This document shows, piece after piece, positions 18,424 through 28,159 of a stretch of 64,000 nt of DNA; within the stretch, counting starts at the first letter, position 1; every line of letters starts with the position of its first letter. A program made the position numbers and the translations under genes. The stretch is from positions 124,001 to 188,000 of the forward strand of contig MNQT01000022.1 of assembly GCA_001915575.1 (NCBI GenBank). Reading direction: 5' to 3'. The DNA is from Bacteroides sp. CAG:1060_57_27. Lineage in GTDB: Bacteria > Bacteroidota > Bacteroidia > Bacteroidales > UBA932. The notes below the pieces were generated by a model, which was not told where the DNA came from, ran no database searches, and saw nothing but the letters and a program-made list of their open reading frames with translations.

Positions 18424-20055
18424 ATGCTACGGTCCCTGCACATCGAAAACTACATACTCATAGACTCTCTGGATATAGAATTTCCGGAGGGTCTGGTCAT
18501 TATTACCGGTCAGACCGGCGCGGGAAAGTCCATACTGCTCGGCGCCCTGTCGCTGCTTTTCGGAGCCAGGGCCGACGCTTCGGTGATTTCCGAAGGCGCG
18601 CAGACCTGCGTGGTCGAGGCCGAATTCGACGTGCGTTCCGCCGGCCACCTGACCGTCCGCAGGGTTATATATGCCTCTGGCAGGTCGCGCAGCTTCGTCA
18701 ACGACTGCCCCGTGCAGCTGTCCGCGCTCCAGCGGCTCTCCTCCAGGCTTGTCGACATACATTCCCAGCACAGGAGCATCCTCCTTTCCGAAGGACGTTT
18801 CCAGCTTTCACTGCTGGACAATTTCTGCTCGGACTCTTCCCTGCTTTCCGAATGCCGTACCGCATACCACGAGTTGCGCACTGCTGGAGCGGAGCTGGAG
18901 TCCATGCTGCAGAAGAAGCGCAAGCTTGATGCCGACAAGGAATATAACCTGTCGCAGCTGCGGCAGCTCGAGGATGCCAGGCTCGTGGATTCCGAACTCG
19001 AATCCCTGGAGCAGGAGCACAGGAGCCTCGCGAATGCGGAGCAGATAGCTTCCGCCATGTCAGGAGCGTATTCTCTGATAGAGGGTGGCGATGACGGCGG
19101 AGATGCGGGCGTGGGCGTCCGTCTCAAGGATGCGCAGAGGCAGCTGGAGCATATTGCGGATTTCCTTCCGGTTGCGGGCGTCCTTGCCTCCAGGCTGGAG
19201 TCGTCTAGAATCGAGCTGGAAGACATCCGGGACGAGCTTGACAGGCAGCTGTCTGCGATGAACGCGTCTCCGGCCAGGCTCGGGGAAGTCGAGCAGAGGC
19301 TGTCGCTTATCTATTCGCTGCTTAAGAAGCATTCCTGCTCCACGGTCGCAGAACTTATCGGCGTCCGCGAGCATTATGCGTCCCTGCTCAGGGAGGCCGA
19401 GTCGTCGGACGACGATATAGACAGGCTTCGGGAAAGGCTCGCTTCGGCCGAGGCGCGCTATTCGGACCTCTCTGCAAGGCTGCACGAACTGCGCGTGCAG
19501 AAGGCTCCGCTCCTGGCTTCGTCCGTCGAGGAGTCGCTGCACTTCCTTGAACTGGAGAATTCCCGTTTCGATGTCGCCGTCGAGGATGCCGGTTCCGGAC
19601 CGGACGGCTCCGACCGCGTACGCTTCCTCTTTTCATCCACCGGAAAGAACCTGCAGGACCTGTCGAAGGTCGCCTCGGGTGGCGAGATGTCTCGCATCAT
19701 GCTGTGCCTCAAGGCTATTATGGCAAGGTTCGCAGGCATGCCCACGCTTGTCTTCGATGAGATAGACACGGGGGTCAGCGGCAGCGTCGCAGACAAAATG
19801 GGCCGCATGATATGCGATATGGGGCGCAATATGCAGGTATTCTCCATTACGCATCTTCCTCAGGTCGCAGCCAAGGGGGACGCCCACTATATAGTGGGGA
19901 AGTCCGTCAGGGAAGACGGCCGTACCGTTTCCGGGATAAGGAAGGTCGAGGGAGAGGAGAGGGTAAGGGAGATCGCCCGTCTGCTGAGCGGTTCGGTAAT
20001 CAGCGATGCCGCGCTTGCAAATGCGCGCTCCCTACTTGACGAGGGTCGTGCTTAG
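18424..20055 (+). CDS. recN: DNA repair protein RecN
   Basis: 543 residues. SMC-like ATPase acting in double-strand break repair. The N-terminal Walker A is GQTGAGKSILLGAL, a long coiled coil lies between about 150 and 360, and the C-terminal half has the ABC signature SGGEMSRIMLCLK and the Walker B LVFDEIDTGVSG. The last 24 bases overlap the convergent gene at 20032. Confidence 0.96.
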   Translation: MLRSLHIENYILIDSLDIEFPEGLVIITGQTGAGKSILLGALSLLFGARADASVISEGAQTCVVEAEFDVRSAGHLTVRRVIYASGRSRSFVNDCPVQLSALQRLSSRLVDIHSQHRSILLSEGRFQLSLLDNFCSDSSLLSECRTAYHELRTAGAELESMLQKKRKLDADKEYNLSQLRQLEDARLVDSELESLEQEHRSLANAEQIASAMSGAYSLIEGGDDGGDAGVGVRLKDAQRQLEHIADFLPVAGVLASRLESSRIELEDIRDELDRQLSAMNASPARLGEVEQRLSLIYSLLKKHSCSTVAELIGVREHYASLLREAESSDDDIDRLRERLASAEARYSDLSARLHELRVQKAPLLASSVEESLHFLELENSRFDVAVEDAGSGPDGSDRVRFLFSSTGKNLQDLSKVASGGEMSRIMLCLKAIMARFAGMPTLVFDEIDTGVSGSVADKMGRMICDMGRNMQVFSITHLPQVAAKGDAHYIVGKSVREDGRTVSGIRKVEGEERVREIARLLSGSVISDAALANARSLLDEGRA

Positions 20056-21363
20056 GTCTCTGCCGTAGACCACTCTCCTTACGGCGGTGTTCAGCCTGCC
20101 GCGGCCTTCCGACCTGTCGAACCTGAAGTCGGACTGCAGTCCCTCGGAGGGGAAGTCGTCAAGTCTCGAAGTCCACCTCCTTCCGTACCTTTCGAACGCG
20201 GTCGCATAATACTTCACGAGGTCGTATCCCTGGAATGCGAACGAGCCGGGCTCGCTGCCGAAGAGGCTTCTGTAGGCGAGTACGAATTCCTGCACTTCTT
20301 CCGAACCGTAGTCTATGAAATATGCGGCCGTAAGCCTGGTGTTGGCGTCGTGGAGGTCGCTGACATTGGGGCCGACGCAGTTCCTGACCCTCGAGGTCGT
20401 GTAGAGTATTATGTTGTCGTGTATCTTGGACGCTATGCCTATGTCCTTTACCGTCCGCGTGATGAAGGCGTCGTCGTCGGAGGCTATCAGGAGCCTGTAG
20501 TTGCCGAACTTGCCCATCTGCAGGTCCTGTACGGAGCTGACGCTCCTGTATGCAATTCCCATTGAATCCAGCAGTCCGGTCAGGTATCTGCTCTGTTCCC
20601 CGTTGCCGCTCATGCTGACGTCGCGTATCACTATCACTTCGTCGGCCGGCTGGCAGTCGCTGCGCATCCACCGTACCAGTTCGTCCGTCTGGGCCGTCCA
20701 CGGAACGGGGGACTGTATTATGTGCCCTCCGTCGACGAGCTCCGCCGCCCTCGGCTCGAGAGGCGATATGATTACCTGGTTCTGGTTGCAGTGCCTTTCG
20801 AGTTCAGCCAGCGCCCGGTATTCCACGGGGCCGATTATAACGTTCCTTCCCGAGATGTGCTCTTCGGCCCTGAACCCTTCGGCGGACGAGTCGAGGATCT
20901 CGAAATCTATCTCCATTCCTTCGAGGCCGAGGTCTCTGAGCGCCAGCAGTGCTCCGCTGTACATCTCGAGGAAGTTGGCGCTCGGAGTGGCGGAGGAAGT
21001 GTTCAGAGGCAGGATCATCGTGACATTGACCTTGCCGGAGAAGTCCGACGATACGGAGCGCCACAGTTCGTCGCGCAGTCTTTCGAGCTCTTCTTCGTCC
21101 GGTCGCTGCCTCTGGGGTTCCTGTCCCTGGATACTTTTCTGTTCCAGGGCATGCGGCTGCCGCGTCTCTTCCCGCCGCTGCGCCTCTTCCTGCTGCCGGG
21201 ACGTCTCTTCCTGCGTCCGCTTCTGCTCTTTCTGCTCCTGCTGCTCCTGCTGCTCCTGCTGCTCCCGCTGCCTGCTGCCGGGGAACAGCCACCATGCGTT
21301 CTGGGCCTGTGCTCCCAGCGGCAGTAAGGCCGCCAGTATGAATATTGATAGGAATTTTCTCAT
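20032..21363 (-). CDS. Exported periplasmic-binding-like protein with Gln/Glu-rich linker
   Basis: 443 residues from MRKFLSIFILAALLPLGAQAQ, a clean signal peptide with an AQA cleavage site. Residues ~30-85 are a low-complexity Gln/Glu/Arg linker encoded by 9-base repeats. The rest resembles type 1 periplasmic-binding folds (VTMILPLNTSS, LEMYSGALLALRDL, VIIGPVEYRALAELE and YFIDYGSEEVQEFVLAYRSLFG). In Bacteroidota such domains accompany peptidoglycan-linked or LppC-like proteins; ligand unknown. The start overlaps the upstream glycosyltransferase stop by four bases. Confidence 0.65.
   Translation of the reverse strand: MRKFLSIFILAALLPLGAQAQNAWWLFPGSRQREQQEQQEQQEQKEQKRTQEETSRQQEEAQRREETRQPHALEQKSIQGQEPQRQRPDEEELERLRDELWRSVSSDFSGKVNVTMILPLNTSSATPSANFLEMYSGALLALRDLGLEGMEIDFEILDSSAEGFRAEEHISGRNVIIGPVEYRALAELERHCNQNQVIISPLEPRAAELVDGGHIIQSPVPWTAQTDELVRWMRSDCQPADEVIVIRDVSMSGNGEQSRYLTGLLDSMGIAYRSVSSVQDLQMGKFGNYRLLIASDDDAFITRTVKDIGIASKIHDNIILYTTSRVRNCVGPNVSDLHDANTRLTAAYFIDYGSEEVQEFVLAYRSLFGSEPGSFAFQGYDLVKYYATAFERYGRRWTSRLDDFPSEGLQSDFRFDRSEGRGRLNTAVRRVVYGRDLSTTLVK
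21228..21270. repeat. 9-bp CTGCTCCTG-type tandem repeat inside a coding region
   Basis: About four imperfect copies of CTGCTCCTG encode the repeating Gln-Glu-Gln linker of the gene at 20032-21363. Copy number is multiple-of-three, so gain or loss would change linker length but not reading frame. Confidence 0.75.
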
Positions 21364-22490
21364 TTCTTGATGCTTTCGATGAATCCGACGAGTTCCTTGC
21401 AGAATCTGTTCCAGCTCAGCCTGATGTTCTCTTCCCTGATGCATGAGGCGAAGCGCTCCTTGAGTGACGGCTCGCCGAAATATGTCCTTACGGCTCCGGC
21501 CACGCTTTCCGGGCTGCATTCGGGGCAGACCATGCCGAGTCCCTTGTCTGCGACGGTCTCCCTGAGCCCTCCGACATCCGTGACGACCATAGGCACGCCG
21601 AAATGGCATGATATGGCGCCTATCCCGCTCTGCGTCGCGCTCCTGTAGGGAAGTACCGTGAGGTCTGCCGCGCTGAAGTAGAGCTTGACCTGCGAATCCC
21701 GTATGTATTCCGGAAACACATGTATCCGTGATGCGTACGGGCTTTCCTCTATCAGCCTGCGGTATCTGTCGAAGGATCCGTAGGGCTCTCCGGCGATTAT
21801 CAGGCGGTAGCCTTCACCGAGAAGGCCGAATGAGCGTATCAGCACGTCCAGTCCCTTGTATTCCCTTATCAAGCCGAAGAACAGGAGGTTGCGGCTGCTG
21901 TCGTCTTCGATTCCCAGAGCTTCCAGGGCCTCTTTCCTAGGAATGCGGCCGCCGAAGTGGGAATATACCGGGTGGTGGAGCACCCTGTGGGGGATGTCCG
22001 CGCGGAAACTTTCAAGATCGCGTGCGACTTCTGAGCAGAGGGTGACGGCACCGTCCAGGGACGCTATGAAGTACGAGGTCAGGGCCCTGTCGAAGAAATG
22101 CCTTTCGTGCGGTATTACATTGTCCAGTATGCCTATGACCTTGCTGTGCGGGGAGAGGTGTCTCGCCACATAGCCAAGCGACGGGGCGAAATACGGCATC
22201 CAGTAGCGCAGAATGAGCGCGTCCGGATTCCAGCGGCGTATCGCCGATGCCGTCTTCCGCCATGAAAGGGGGCCGACCGTATCCAGCAGGGCCTCCGACT
22301 CTACGGGTACCGCTTCGTCCTGCGGCGTCACATACTGCGTCCTGCCGGGAAAGAGGAACGACGGATACTGCCTTGTGAAGTTGTATGCACGCACTTCGTG
22401 CTCCCTGCCCAGTTCCTCTGCGAGGCTGGCGTTGAACTGGGCTATGCCACCCCTGAACGGGTGGAAGCAGGACAGTATTGCCGTCTTCAA
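21360..22490 (-). CDS. GT4-type glycosyltransferase
   Basis: 376 residues, GT-B fold. The N-terminal acceptor half has FHPFRGGIAQFNASLAEEL. The donor half has FFGLIREYKGLDVLIRSF, LTVLPYRSATQSGIGAI and the nucleotide-sugar motif FGVPMVVTDVGGL, all typical of family GT4. No membrane anchor, so cytosolic or peripheral. Likely builds a surface glycan; the sugar is unknown. It is translationally coupled to the downstream exported protein. Confidence 0.88.
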   Translation of the reverse strand: MKTAILSCFHPFRGGIAQFNASLAEELGREHEVRAYNFTRQYPSFLFPGRTQYVTPQDEAVPVESEALLDTVGPLSWRKTASAIRRWNPDALILRYWMPYFAPSLGYVARHLSPHSKVIGILDNVIPHERHFFDRALTSYFIASLDGAVTLCSEVARDLESFRADIPHRVLHHPVYSHFGGRIPRKEALEALGIEDDSSRNLLFFGLIREYKGLDVLIRSFGLLGEGYRLIIAGEPYGSFDRYRRLIEESPYASRIHVFPEYIRDSQVKLYFSAADLTVLPYRSATQSGIGAISCHFGVPMVVTDVGGLRETVADKGLGMVCPECSPESVAGAVRTYFGEPSLKERFASCIREENIRLSWNRFCKELVGFIESIKK

Positions 22491-22499
22491 AGCCTGGGG

Positions 22500-23111
22500 C
22501 TATTTCTCGCTGCTCTTCTGCTTTACGTAGGCGGCGTTCAGGCCCGCAAGGAGGTCGTCGGTGATGTCGAGCTCGGGGTCGGCGTTCACCACGGGAGTAG
22601 AGAGTATGTCGCCCTGGGTGGCGATGATCATCGCATATTTCTTGTCTGCGTTGAACTCGGTGATATAGTTGTTGATGGCATCGGCCAGCTGGTTCATCAT
22701 CACCTGCTGCTCCTCGAGCACCTCCTGCTGCTTCTGGGCGGCATAGGTCTCGAAACTGCTCTGCTGCTCCGCGAGCTTCTGGCTCTGCTGCTCCGCTACG
22801 GACTGGGTGAGAAGGCCCTTGTTTATCTTGTCCCTGAAGGCGTTGATGTCTTTCTCAAGCTTGTTCCCGCGGCGGTTCACCTCCTGGTTGATGCTGTTGA
22901 CCTTGGTCTCTACGACGCTGCGCAGCTCGTTGGCCATGTCGTATTCCTGAAGGACGCGGTCGAGGTTGAAATATACGATTGCGCCCTTGGGGGCGGCAGT
23001 CTCGGCAGTCTCTGCCGCGTTCTGGGTGTTCTGGCTGCTCTCGGTATTCGCGCAGCCTGACGCAAACACCGTCATGGCGGCGATGCCGAGGATGGATGCA
23101 AATCTTTTCAT
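22500..23111 (-). CDS. OmpH/Skp-family periplasmic chaperone (lipoprotein form)
   Basis: 203 residues. Lipoprotein signal MKRFASILGIAAMTVFASGC, then a linker, then the Skp pattern IVYFNLDRVLQEYDMANEL, a long charged coiled coil (NRRGNKLEKDINAFRDKI) and the closing VVNADPELDITDDLLAGLN. Skp-like proteins hold outer-membrane proteins soluble on their way to BamA. A second Skp-type gene follows bamA at 28160. It may be co-transcribed with the glycosyltransferase 10 bases downstream. Confidence 0.85.
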   Translation of the reverse strand: MKRFASILGIAAMTVFASGCANTESSQNTQNAAETAETAAPKGAIVYFNLDRVLQEYDMANELRSVVETKVNSINQEVNRRGNKLEKDINAFRDKINKGLLTQSVAEQQSQKLAEQQSSFETYAAQKQQEVLEEQQVMMNQLADAINNYITEFNADKKYAMIIATQGDILSTPVVNADPELDITDDLLAGLNAAYVKQKSSEK

Positions 23112-23163
23112 CTTGAAATATTGTTGTTTCTAAATATTACAACGGTATGACCTGCGAAGTTAG

Positions 23164-23883
23164 CTAAAAATTTTGAATTGCGGAAAGGTATCTGTCTATG
23201 GCCGTCTCCAGGCCCATGTACAGGGCGTCGCATATCAGGGCGTGTCCTATGCTCACCTCGTCGGTCCACGGTATGGTCCTGATGAAATAGGAGAGGTTGT
23301 CGAGGTTGAGGTCGTGCCCGGCGTTGAGTCCCAGCCCGAGCTGCCTTGCCTTCTCGGCGGTCTCGAGGTAGGGGGCTATCGCCTTCTGCCTGTCGGAGGG
23401 ATACATCTCGGCGTATGCCGCCGTATAGAGCTCCACCCTGTCGGCTCCGCAGCGTTTCGCCCCCTCGGCCATTTCCGGCCTGGGGTCTATGAATATCGAA
23501 GTGCGTATGCCCCTCGACCTGAAGGCCTCGCAGACCCTTGACAGGAAGCCGAAGTTGCGCACGGTGTCCCAGCCTGCGTTCGAGGTGAGCGCGTCGGGGG
23601 CGTCGGGCACGAGGGTCACCTGGTCCGGTACGACTTCGCATACCAGCGCGGTGAAACTGCCCGTAGGGTTGCCTTCTATGTTGAACTCGGTCTTCAGGGC
23701 GGGCCTGAGGGTGCGCACGTCGCTGTAGCGTATATGCCTTTCGTCGGGACGCGGATGCACTGTTATGCCCTGGGCGCCGAACGTTTCGCAGTCCAGCGCG
23801 GCTTTCAGCACGTCCGGCATGTTCCCGCCGCGCGCGTTGCGCAGCAGGGCTATCTTGTTGATGTTTACACTTAGCCTTGTCAT
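23164..23883 (-). CDS. pdxJ: Pyridoxine 5'-phosphate synthase
   Basis: 239 residues, TIM barrel. Condenses 1-deoxy-xylulose 5-phosphate and 3-amino-2-oxopropyl phosphate to pyridoxine 5'-phosphate (vitamin B6). Marks are [17 protein letters not shown], the catalytic [14 protein letters not shown] and [12 protein letters not shown] -7 element TACATTTG (minus strand, 23906-23913) lies upstream, back to back with that of nadK. Confidence 0.95.
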   Translation of the reverse strand: MTRLSVNINKIALLRNARGGNMPDVLKAALDCETFGAQGITVHPRPDERHIRYSDVRTLRPALKTEFNIEGNPTGSFTALVCEVVPDQVTLVPDAPDALTSNAGWDTVRNFGFLSRVCEAFRSRGIRTSIFIDPRPEMAEGAKRCGADRVELYTAAYAEMYPSDRQKAIAPYLETAEKARQLGLGLNAGHDLNLDNLSYFIRTIPWTDEVSIGHALICDALYMGLETAIDRYLSAIQNF

Positions 23884-23905
23884 AACGGAACGGTTTTATC
23901 GCTTG

Positions 23906-23952
23906 CAAATGTACCTAATTTGTGCAAGATTCGGCAAAAATTCTTACTTTTG
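23906..23952. promoter_or_regulatory. Divergent promoters of pdxJ and nadK
   Basis: The minus-strand TACATTTG (23906-23913) faces pdxJ; the plus-strand TACTTTTG (23945-23952) faces nadK and lies only 9 bases before the chosen ATG. Both match TAnnTTTG. Confidence 0.55.
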
Positions 23953-23960
23953 ACTCAAGA

Positions 23961-24788
23961 ATGAAGCTTGCATACTACATCAAGAATGAAAGCCTCGGCC
24001 CGGATACGGGTGTGCGTTCCCTGCTGGAAACCCTTTCGGCGGAGGGCTTTTCGCATTACAGGGTCAGGTGCGTCGAAGATGTCGAGGCCGGAACTGACGC
24101 CCTGCTCAGCCTCGGCGGGGACGGAACCTTCCTCAACGCCTCGGCGCTTGCCGTGCGCTGCTCCCTGCCGGTGCTCGGGGTCAATTTCGGAAGGCTCGGC
24201 TTCCTTTCGGACGCCGACCCTGCGGATGTGGTGCGCATACTCGCTCCGGGCGGGTCGCGCATCGAGCGCCGTTCGCTGCTCGAGCTGAAGGCCTCGTGCC
24301 CGCTGCCGGATTCATGGCCCTGCGCCCTTAACGAGATCAGCGTCTCGAGGATAGGCGCGTCCATGCTCGGAATAGACGTGCATGTAGGCACGACACCGCT
24401 GCCTACCTATTGGGCCGACGGCCTGCTTGTGGCCACGAGCTCCGGCTCCACCGCCTACAGCCTCAGCGTCGGAGGCCCGATATGCACTCCGGACACCGGC
24501 GTGTTCATAATAGCCCCTATATCCCCGCACAACCTGAATGTCAGGCCGCTCATCGTGCCCCAGACCGTGACCGTGGCCATAAGCCTGCGCTCCAGGGACT
24601 GCGAGGCCGTGCTGACCCTCGACAACAGGAGCTATACGGTCGGCTCCGGACTGGAACTTGAAGTCCGCCTTGCGGATAAATGCCTGGAAAGGATATGCCC
24701 GGCGGAGTCGAACTTCTTCAATGCGCTGCGCAGCCGCCTGCTGTGGGGAGCGGACGTGCGCAACTCCCCAGATGTCTTACATGAATGA
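23961..24788 (+). CDS. nadK: NAD kinase
   Basis: 275 residues from MKLAYYIKN at 23961. Phosphorylates NAD to NADP. Key motifs are the NAD-binding LGGDGTFLNAS near residues 52-62, GVNFGRLGFLSDAD, ALNEISVSR and the SGSTAYSLSVGGP loop. The last bases overlap the start of uppS by 8 bases, implying coupled translation. Confidence 0.94.
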   Translation: MKLAYYIKNESLGPDTGVRSLLETLSAEGFSHYRVRCVEDVEAGTDALLSLGGDGTFLNASALAVRCSLPVLGVNFGRLGFLSDADPADVVRILAPGGSRIERRSLLELKASCPLPDSWPCALNEISVSRIGASMLGIDVHVGTTPLPTYWADGLLVATSSGSTAYSLSVGGPICTPDTGVFIIAPISPHNLNVRPLIVPQTVTVAISLRSRDCEAVLTLDNRSYTVGSGLELEVRLADKCLERICPAESNFFNALRSRLLWGADVRNSPDVLHE

Positions 24789-25515
24789 AAACTACGACAG
24801 GACTATGCAGCTTGAACTTACGAAACTGCCGACACATGTGTCGCTGATTATGGACGGTAACGGAAGGTGGGCCAGGCAGCGTGGAATGGAGCGCGTGTAC
24901 GGCCATGCCGAAGGCGTGGAAAGCGTGCGCAGGGTGACTGAGGCGGCCGCGCGCTGGGGGATAGGCTATGTCTCGTTCTTCGCCTTTTCGGAAGAGAACT
25001 GGGACCGCCCGGCCGAGGAGGTGGAGACACTTATGGAACTGATGTGCAAAGCCATGCAGAACGAACTGCCGACCTTCATGGAGAACAACATACGCTTCAG
25101 GGTGCTCGGCAATCTCTCCCGTCTCTCCCCGGAGCTCAGGTCCATAATAGACGGGACCTGCGCCGCGACCGCTGTCAATACCGGGCTCACGATGATACTT
25201 TTCCTGAGCTACAGCGGGAAATGGGACATACTCCAGGCTGCCGGGAGGCTGGCACACGATTTGATTGGTAATCCCGGACTCAGCATCGATGCCGATTTGT
25301 TCAGCTCTTACCTGGTGACGTCCGGAATACCGGATCCCGACCTCCTGATACGTACTTCGGGAGAGAAGCGGATAAGCAACTACCTGCTATGGCAGACCGC
25401 ATATACGGAATTCGTGTTCACGGATACGCTCTGGCCCGACTTCAGGGAGGAAGCGTTCCGCAGCGCGCTCGAAGAATATGCACAAAGGGACAGGCGCTTC
25501 GGTAAAGTGAAATAA
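24781..25515 (+). CDS. uppS: Isoprenyl (undecaprenyl) diphosphate synthase
   Basis: 244 residues from the ATG at 24781 (another possible start is 24805). A cis-prenyltransferase making the lipid carrier for peptidoglycan and surface glycans. The catalytic Asp is in LIMDGNGRWA near residue 22, followed by GHAEGVESVR, FSEENWDRP and the C-terminal LIRTSGEKRISNYLLWQ. The gene order nadK-uppS-bamA is conserved in Bacteroidales. Confidence 0.95.
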   Translation: MNENYDRTMQLELTKLPTHVSLIMDGNGRWARQRGMERVYGHAEGVESVRRVTEAAARWGIGYVSFFAFSEENWDRPAEEVETLMELMCKAMQNELPTFMENNIRFRVLGNLSRLSPELRSIIDGTCAATAVNTGLTMILFLSYSGKWDILQAAGRLAHDLIGNPGLSIDADLFSSYLVTSGIPDPDLLIRTSGEKRISNYLLWQTAYTEFVFTDTLWPDFREEAFRSALEEYAQRDRRFGKVK

Positions 25516-25520
25516 TTTCG

Positions 25521-25528
25521 TATATTTG
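25521..25528 (+). promoter_or_regulatory. -7 promoter element before bamA
   Basis: TATATTTG matches TAnnTTTG and lies 25 bases before the bamA start, just after the uppS stop. bamA may therefore also be transcribed on its own. Confidence 0.5.
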
Positions 25529-25552
25529 CAAATTGTAGTATCGTAAATTGTA

Positions 25553-28132
25553 ATGAAGATAGCACAGACACTTGCCGTTCTTGCCCTGGCTCTGGCCCCT
25601 TCAGCCTTGATGGCCCAGCAGCAGGGTGTGGAAGTGGACTACAACAATCCCAGACAGGTCATCGTCGGCGGTGTCAAGGTCGAGGGTAATACTTATTTCA
25701 AGTCTCAGCAGATCCTTTCCTATTCCGGCCTCAGGGAGGGGCAGGAGATAACGATACCCGGAGAGGAGATATCCAGCATAGTCGAAAGGCTATGGCTCCA
25801 GCGCTATTTCGAGGATGTGGCCGTAGTCGTCGACAGCCTCGACGCCACCCGCGACACCGCATATTTCACGATCAAGATACAGGAACGGCCGAGGGTTTCG
25901 CGCTGGACCTTCTCCGGAGTCAAGTCCGGAGAGCGCAAGGACATAGAAGAGAGGGTCAACCTCCGTCCCGGCCGCGAGTTCTCCGACTATGTGGAGAAGA
26001 CTACGGCCGACATAGTCAAGAGATACTATGCGGGCAAGGGTTTCCTGCAGTGTGAGGTGACCGCCGAGGTGGTGCGCGACACGATAATCAGCAACGCGAT
26101 ACAGGTGAACTTCGCCGTGGACCGCGGCCCCAAGATAAAGGTCAAGGACATAAACTTCATAGGCAACGACCATGTAAAGGAATTCAAGCTGGCCCGGTCC
26201 ATGAAGAAGACGAAGTCCAACAAGATCTATAACTTCTTCCACAGCAAGAAGTTCGACGAGAAGGAATATCTCAACGACAAGCGCAGCGTGCTGAGCGCGT
26301 TCAACGAGGAGGGTTACCGCGACGCGAGGATAGTGCGCGATTCCGTATACTATATAGAACCCGACAGGCTCGCCATAGACATAGTGTTCGACGAGGGCGA
26401 CAAATACTATTTCAGGGATATAACCTGGACAGGAAACTCCATATATACGACCGACGCCCTCAACAGCATACTCGGTATCAAGAAGGGTGACGTCTATGAC
26501 AGGGTTACCATGGACCAGCGCCTTTTCGGCGGCGGAAAGCAGACCGACTACGACGTCTCCAAGCTCTATAAGGACAACGGCTATCTGTTCATGACCCTTA
26601 CTCCTGTGGAGACCAATATCCAGAACGACTCCGTGGATGTCGAGCTGCGCATCTCCGAGGGCAAGCAGGCCGTACTCGACGATGTGATAATAAACGGCAA
26701 CGACATCACCAACGAGAGGGTGATACGCCGCCAGATATTCACGCGTCCCGGCTATCTGTTCACCCAGAGCGACTTCGAGCGCTCGATCAGGGAGATCGCC
26801 TCGCTCGGCCAGTTCGACGCCGAGGCTATCATGGATCACAATACCGGTTGGTCCGTGATTCCCAACCAGGGCGACAATACCGTCGATGTGGTATATAATG
26901 TCACGGAGAAGCCGTCCAGCCAGCTCGAGCTTTCCGGCGGATGGGGCGGCAACACCTTCGTGGCCACCGTCGGCGTGAGCTTCAACAACTTCTCTACCCG
27001 CAGGATGTTCGAAAAGGGTGCGTGGAAGCCCGTCCCGCTGGGAGACGCCCAGAACCTGGCCATCCGCTTCCAGACCAACGGCACCTACTATACCGCGTTC
27101 TCCGCCAGCTTCACCGAGCCCTGGCTGTTCGGAAAGAAACCTACCTCTCTCAACATAGGCGCCTACTATACGCGCCAGACCGACTCCTACCTTGCGCTGA
27201 ACTTCTACAGCAACAACCGCGAAATGGATGTCTACGGTATCTCGGCCTCCCTTGGAACGAGGCTCAAGTGGCCTGACAACTACTTCGTGCTGTACCACGG
27301 ACTCAACTGGCAGACCTACAAGCTGCGCAACTGGTATTCGGGATACTTCATCTTCGACGACGGTATCTCCAACAACATCAACTACTCGCTTACCCTTGCA
27401 CGCAACTCCACCGACCAGATGATATATCCCCGCCAGGGTTCGGACTTCCAGTTCTCCGTGCAGCTGACGCCTCCGTTCTCGCTGCTCCGCAGGCATGACT
27501 TCGACTCCGACGGCAACAAGGTCCAGGTGGCCTCGTACAAGGATATCAACTACGACAACTGGTCTTCGCGCGAGCGTTTCCGCTGGATAGAATACCACAA
27601 ATGGAAGTTCTCCGGTGCCGTATATACTAGGCTCGTGGGCGATCTCGTGCTGATGACGAGGGCGCAGTTCGGATACCTCGGCTACTATAACCGCAACTGG
27701 GGCTACTCTCCTTTCGAGGGCTTCCTGCTCGGAGGCGACGGTATGTCCGGCTACAACACCTACGGTTCGGAGATCATCGCGATGCGCGGTTACGAGAACT
27801 ACTCCCTGACACCCTACGAGCCGTCGAAGTACAATTCTTCGGGCTATGCCTATGCCGGAAACGTCTACGACAAGTTTACCGTCGAGCTGCGCTATCCTGT
27901 GATACTCCAGCCTTCGTCCACAATCTTCGTGCTGGCCTTCCTCGAGGGAGGAAACTGCTGGTCTGATATCAGGGACTTCAATCCTTTCCAGATCAAACGC
28001 AGCGCCGGAGTGGGTGTGCGCATCTTCCTACCGATGATCGGTCTGCTCGGTGTCGACTGGGGCTACGGCTTCGACAATCCCGTTCAGTCCAACAGGAGCC
28101 AGTTCCACTTCATGATAGGACAGCAGTTTTAA
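25553..28132 (+). CDS. bamA: Outer membrane assembly factor BamA
   Basis: 859 residues. Signal peptide (LALAPSALMAQ, cleavage near 22), five POTRA domains over about 35-440 (for example VIVGGVKVEGNTYFKS, VKDINFIGNDHVKEF and VLDDVIINGNDITNE), then a 16-strand beta barrel. The barrel has the loop 6 motif MRGYEN and ends with Phe (MIGQQF), the usual beta-signal. It inserts beta-barrel proteins together with BamD (17260). The TTG/ATG of the following ompH gene lies directly after the stop. Confidence 0.96.
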   Translation: MKIAQTLAVLALALAPSALMAQQQGVEVDYNNPRQVIVGGVKVEGNTYFKSQQILSYSGLREGQEITIPGEEISSIVERLWLQRYFEDVAVVVDSLDATRDTAYFTIKIQERPRVSRWTFSGVKSGERKDIEERVNLRPGREFSDYVEKTTADIVKRYYAGKGFLQCEVTAEVVRDTIISNAIQVNFAVDRGPKIKVKDINFIGNDHVKEFKLARSMKKTKSNKIYNFFHSKKFDEKEYLNDKRSVLSAFNEEGYRDARIVRDSVYYIEPDRLAIDIVFDEGDKYYFRDITWTGNSIYTTDALNSILGIKKGDVYDRVTMDQRLFGGGKQTDYDVSKLYKDNGYLFMTLTPVETNIQNDSVDVELRISEGKQAVLDDVIINGNDITNERVIRRQIFTRPGYLFTQSDFERSIREIASLGQFDAEAIMDHNTGWSVIPNQGDNTVDVVYNVTEKPSSQLELSGGWGGNTFVATVGVSFNNFSTRRMFEKGAWKPVPLGDAQNLAIRFQTNGTYYTAFSASFTEPWLFGKKPTSLNIGAYYTRQTDSYLALNFYSNNREMDVYGISASLGTRLKWPDNYFVLYHGLNWQTYKLRNWYSGYFIFDDGISNNINYSLTLARNSTDQMIYPRQGSDFQFSVQLTPPFSLLRRHDFDSDGNKVQVASYKDINYDNWSSRERFRWIEYHKWKFSGAVYTRLVGDLVLMTRAQFGYLGYYNRNWGYSPFEGFLLGGDGMSGYNTYGSEIIAMRGYENYSLTPYEPSKYNSSGYAYAGNVYDKFTVELRYPVILQPSSTIFVLAFLEGGNCWSDIRDFNPFQIKRSAGVGVRIFLPMIGLLGVDWGYGFDNPVQSNRSQFHFMIGQQF

Positions 28133-28159
28133 TTGAAAATCTTAAAAATGAACGCCAAT

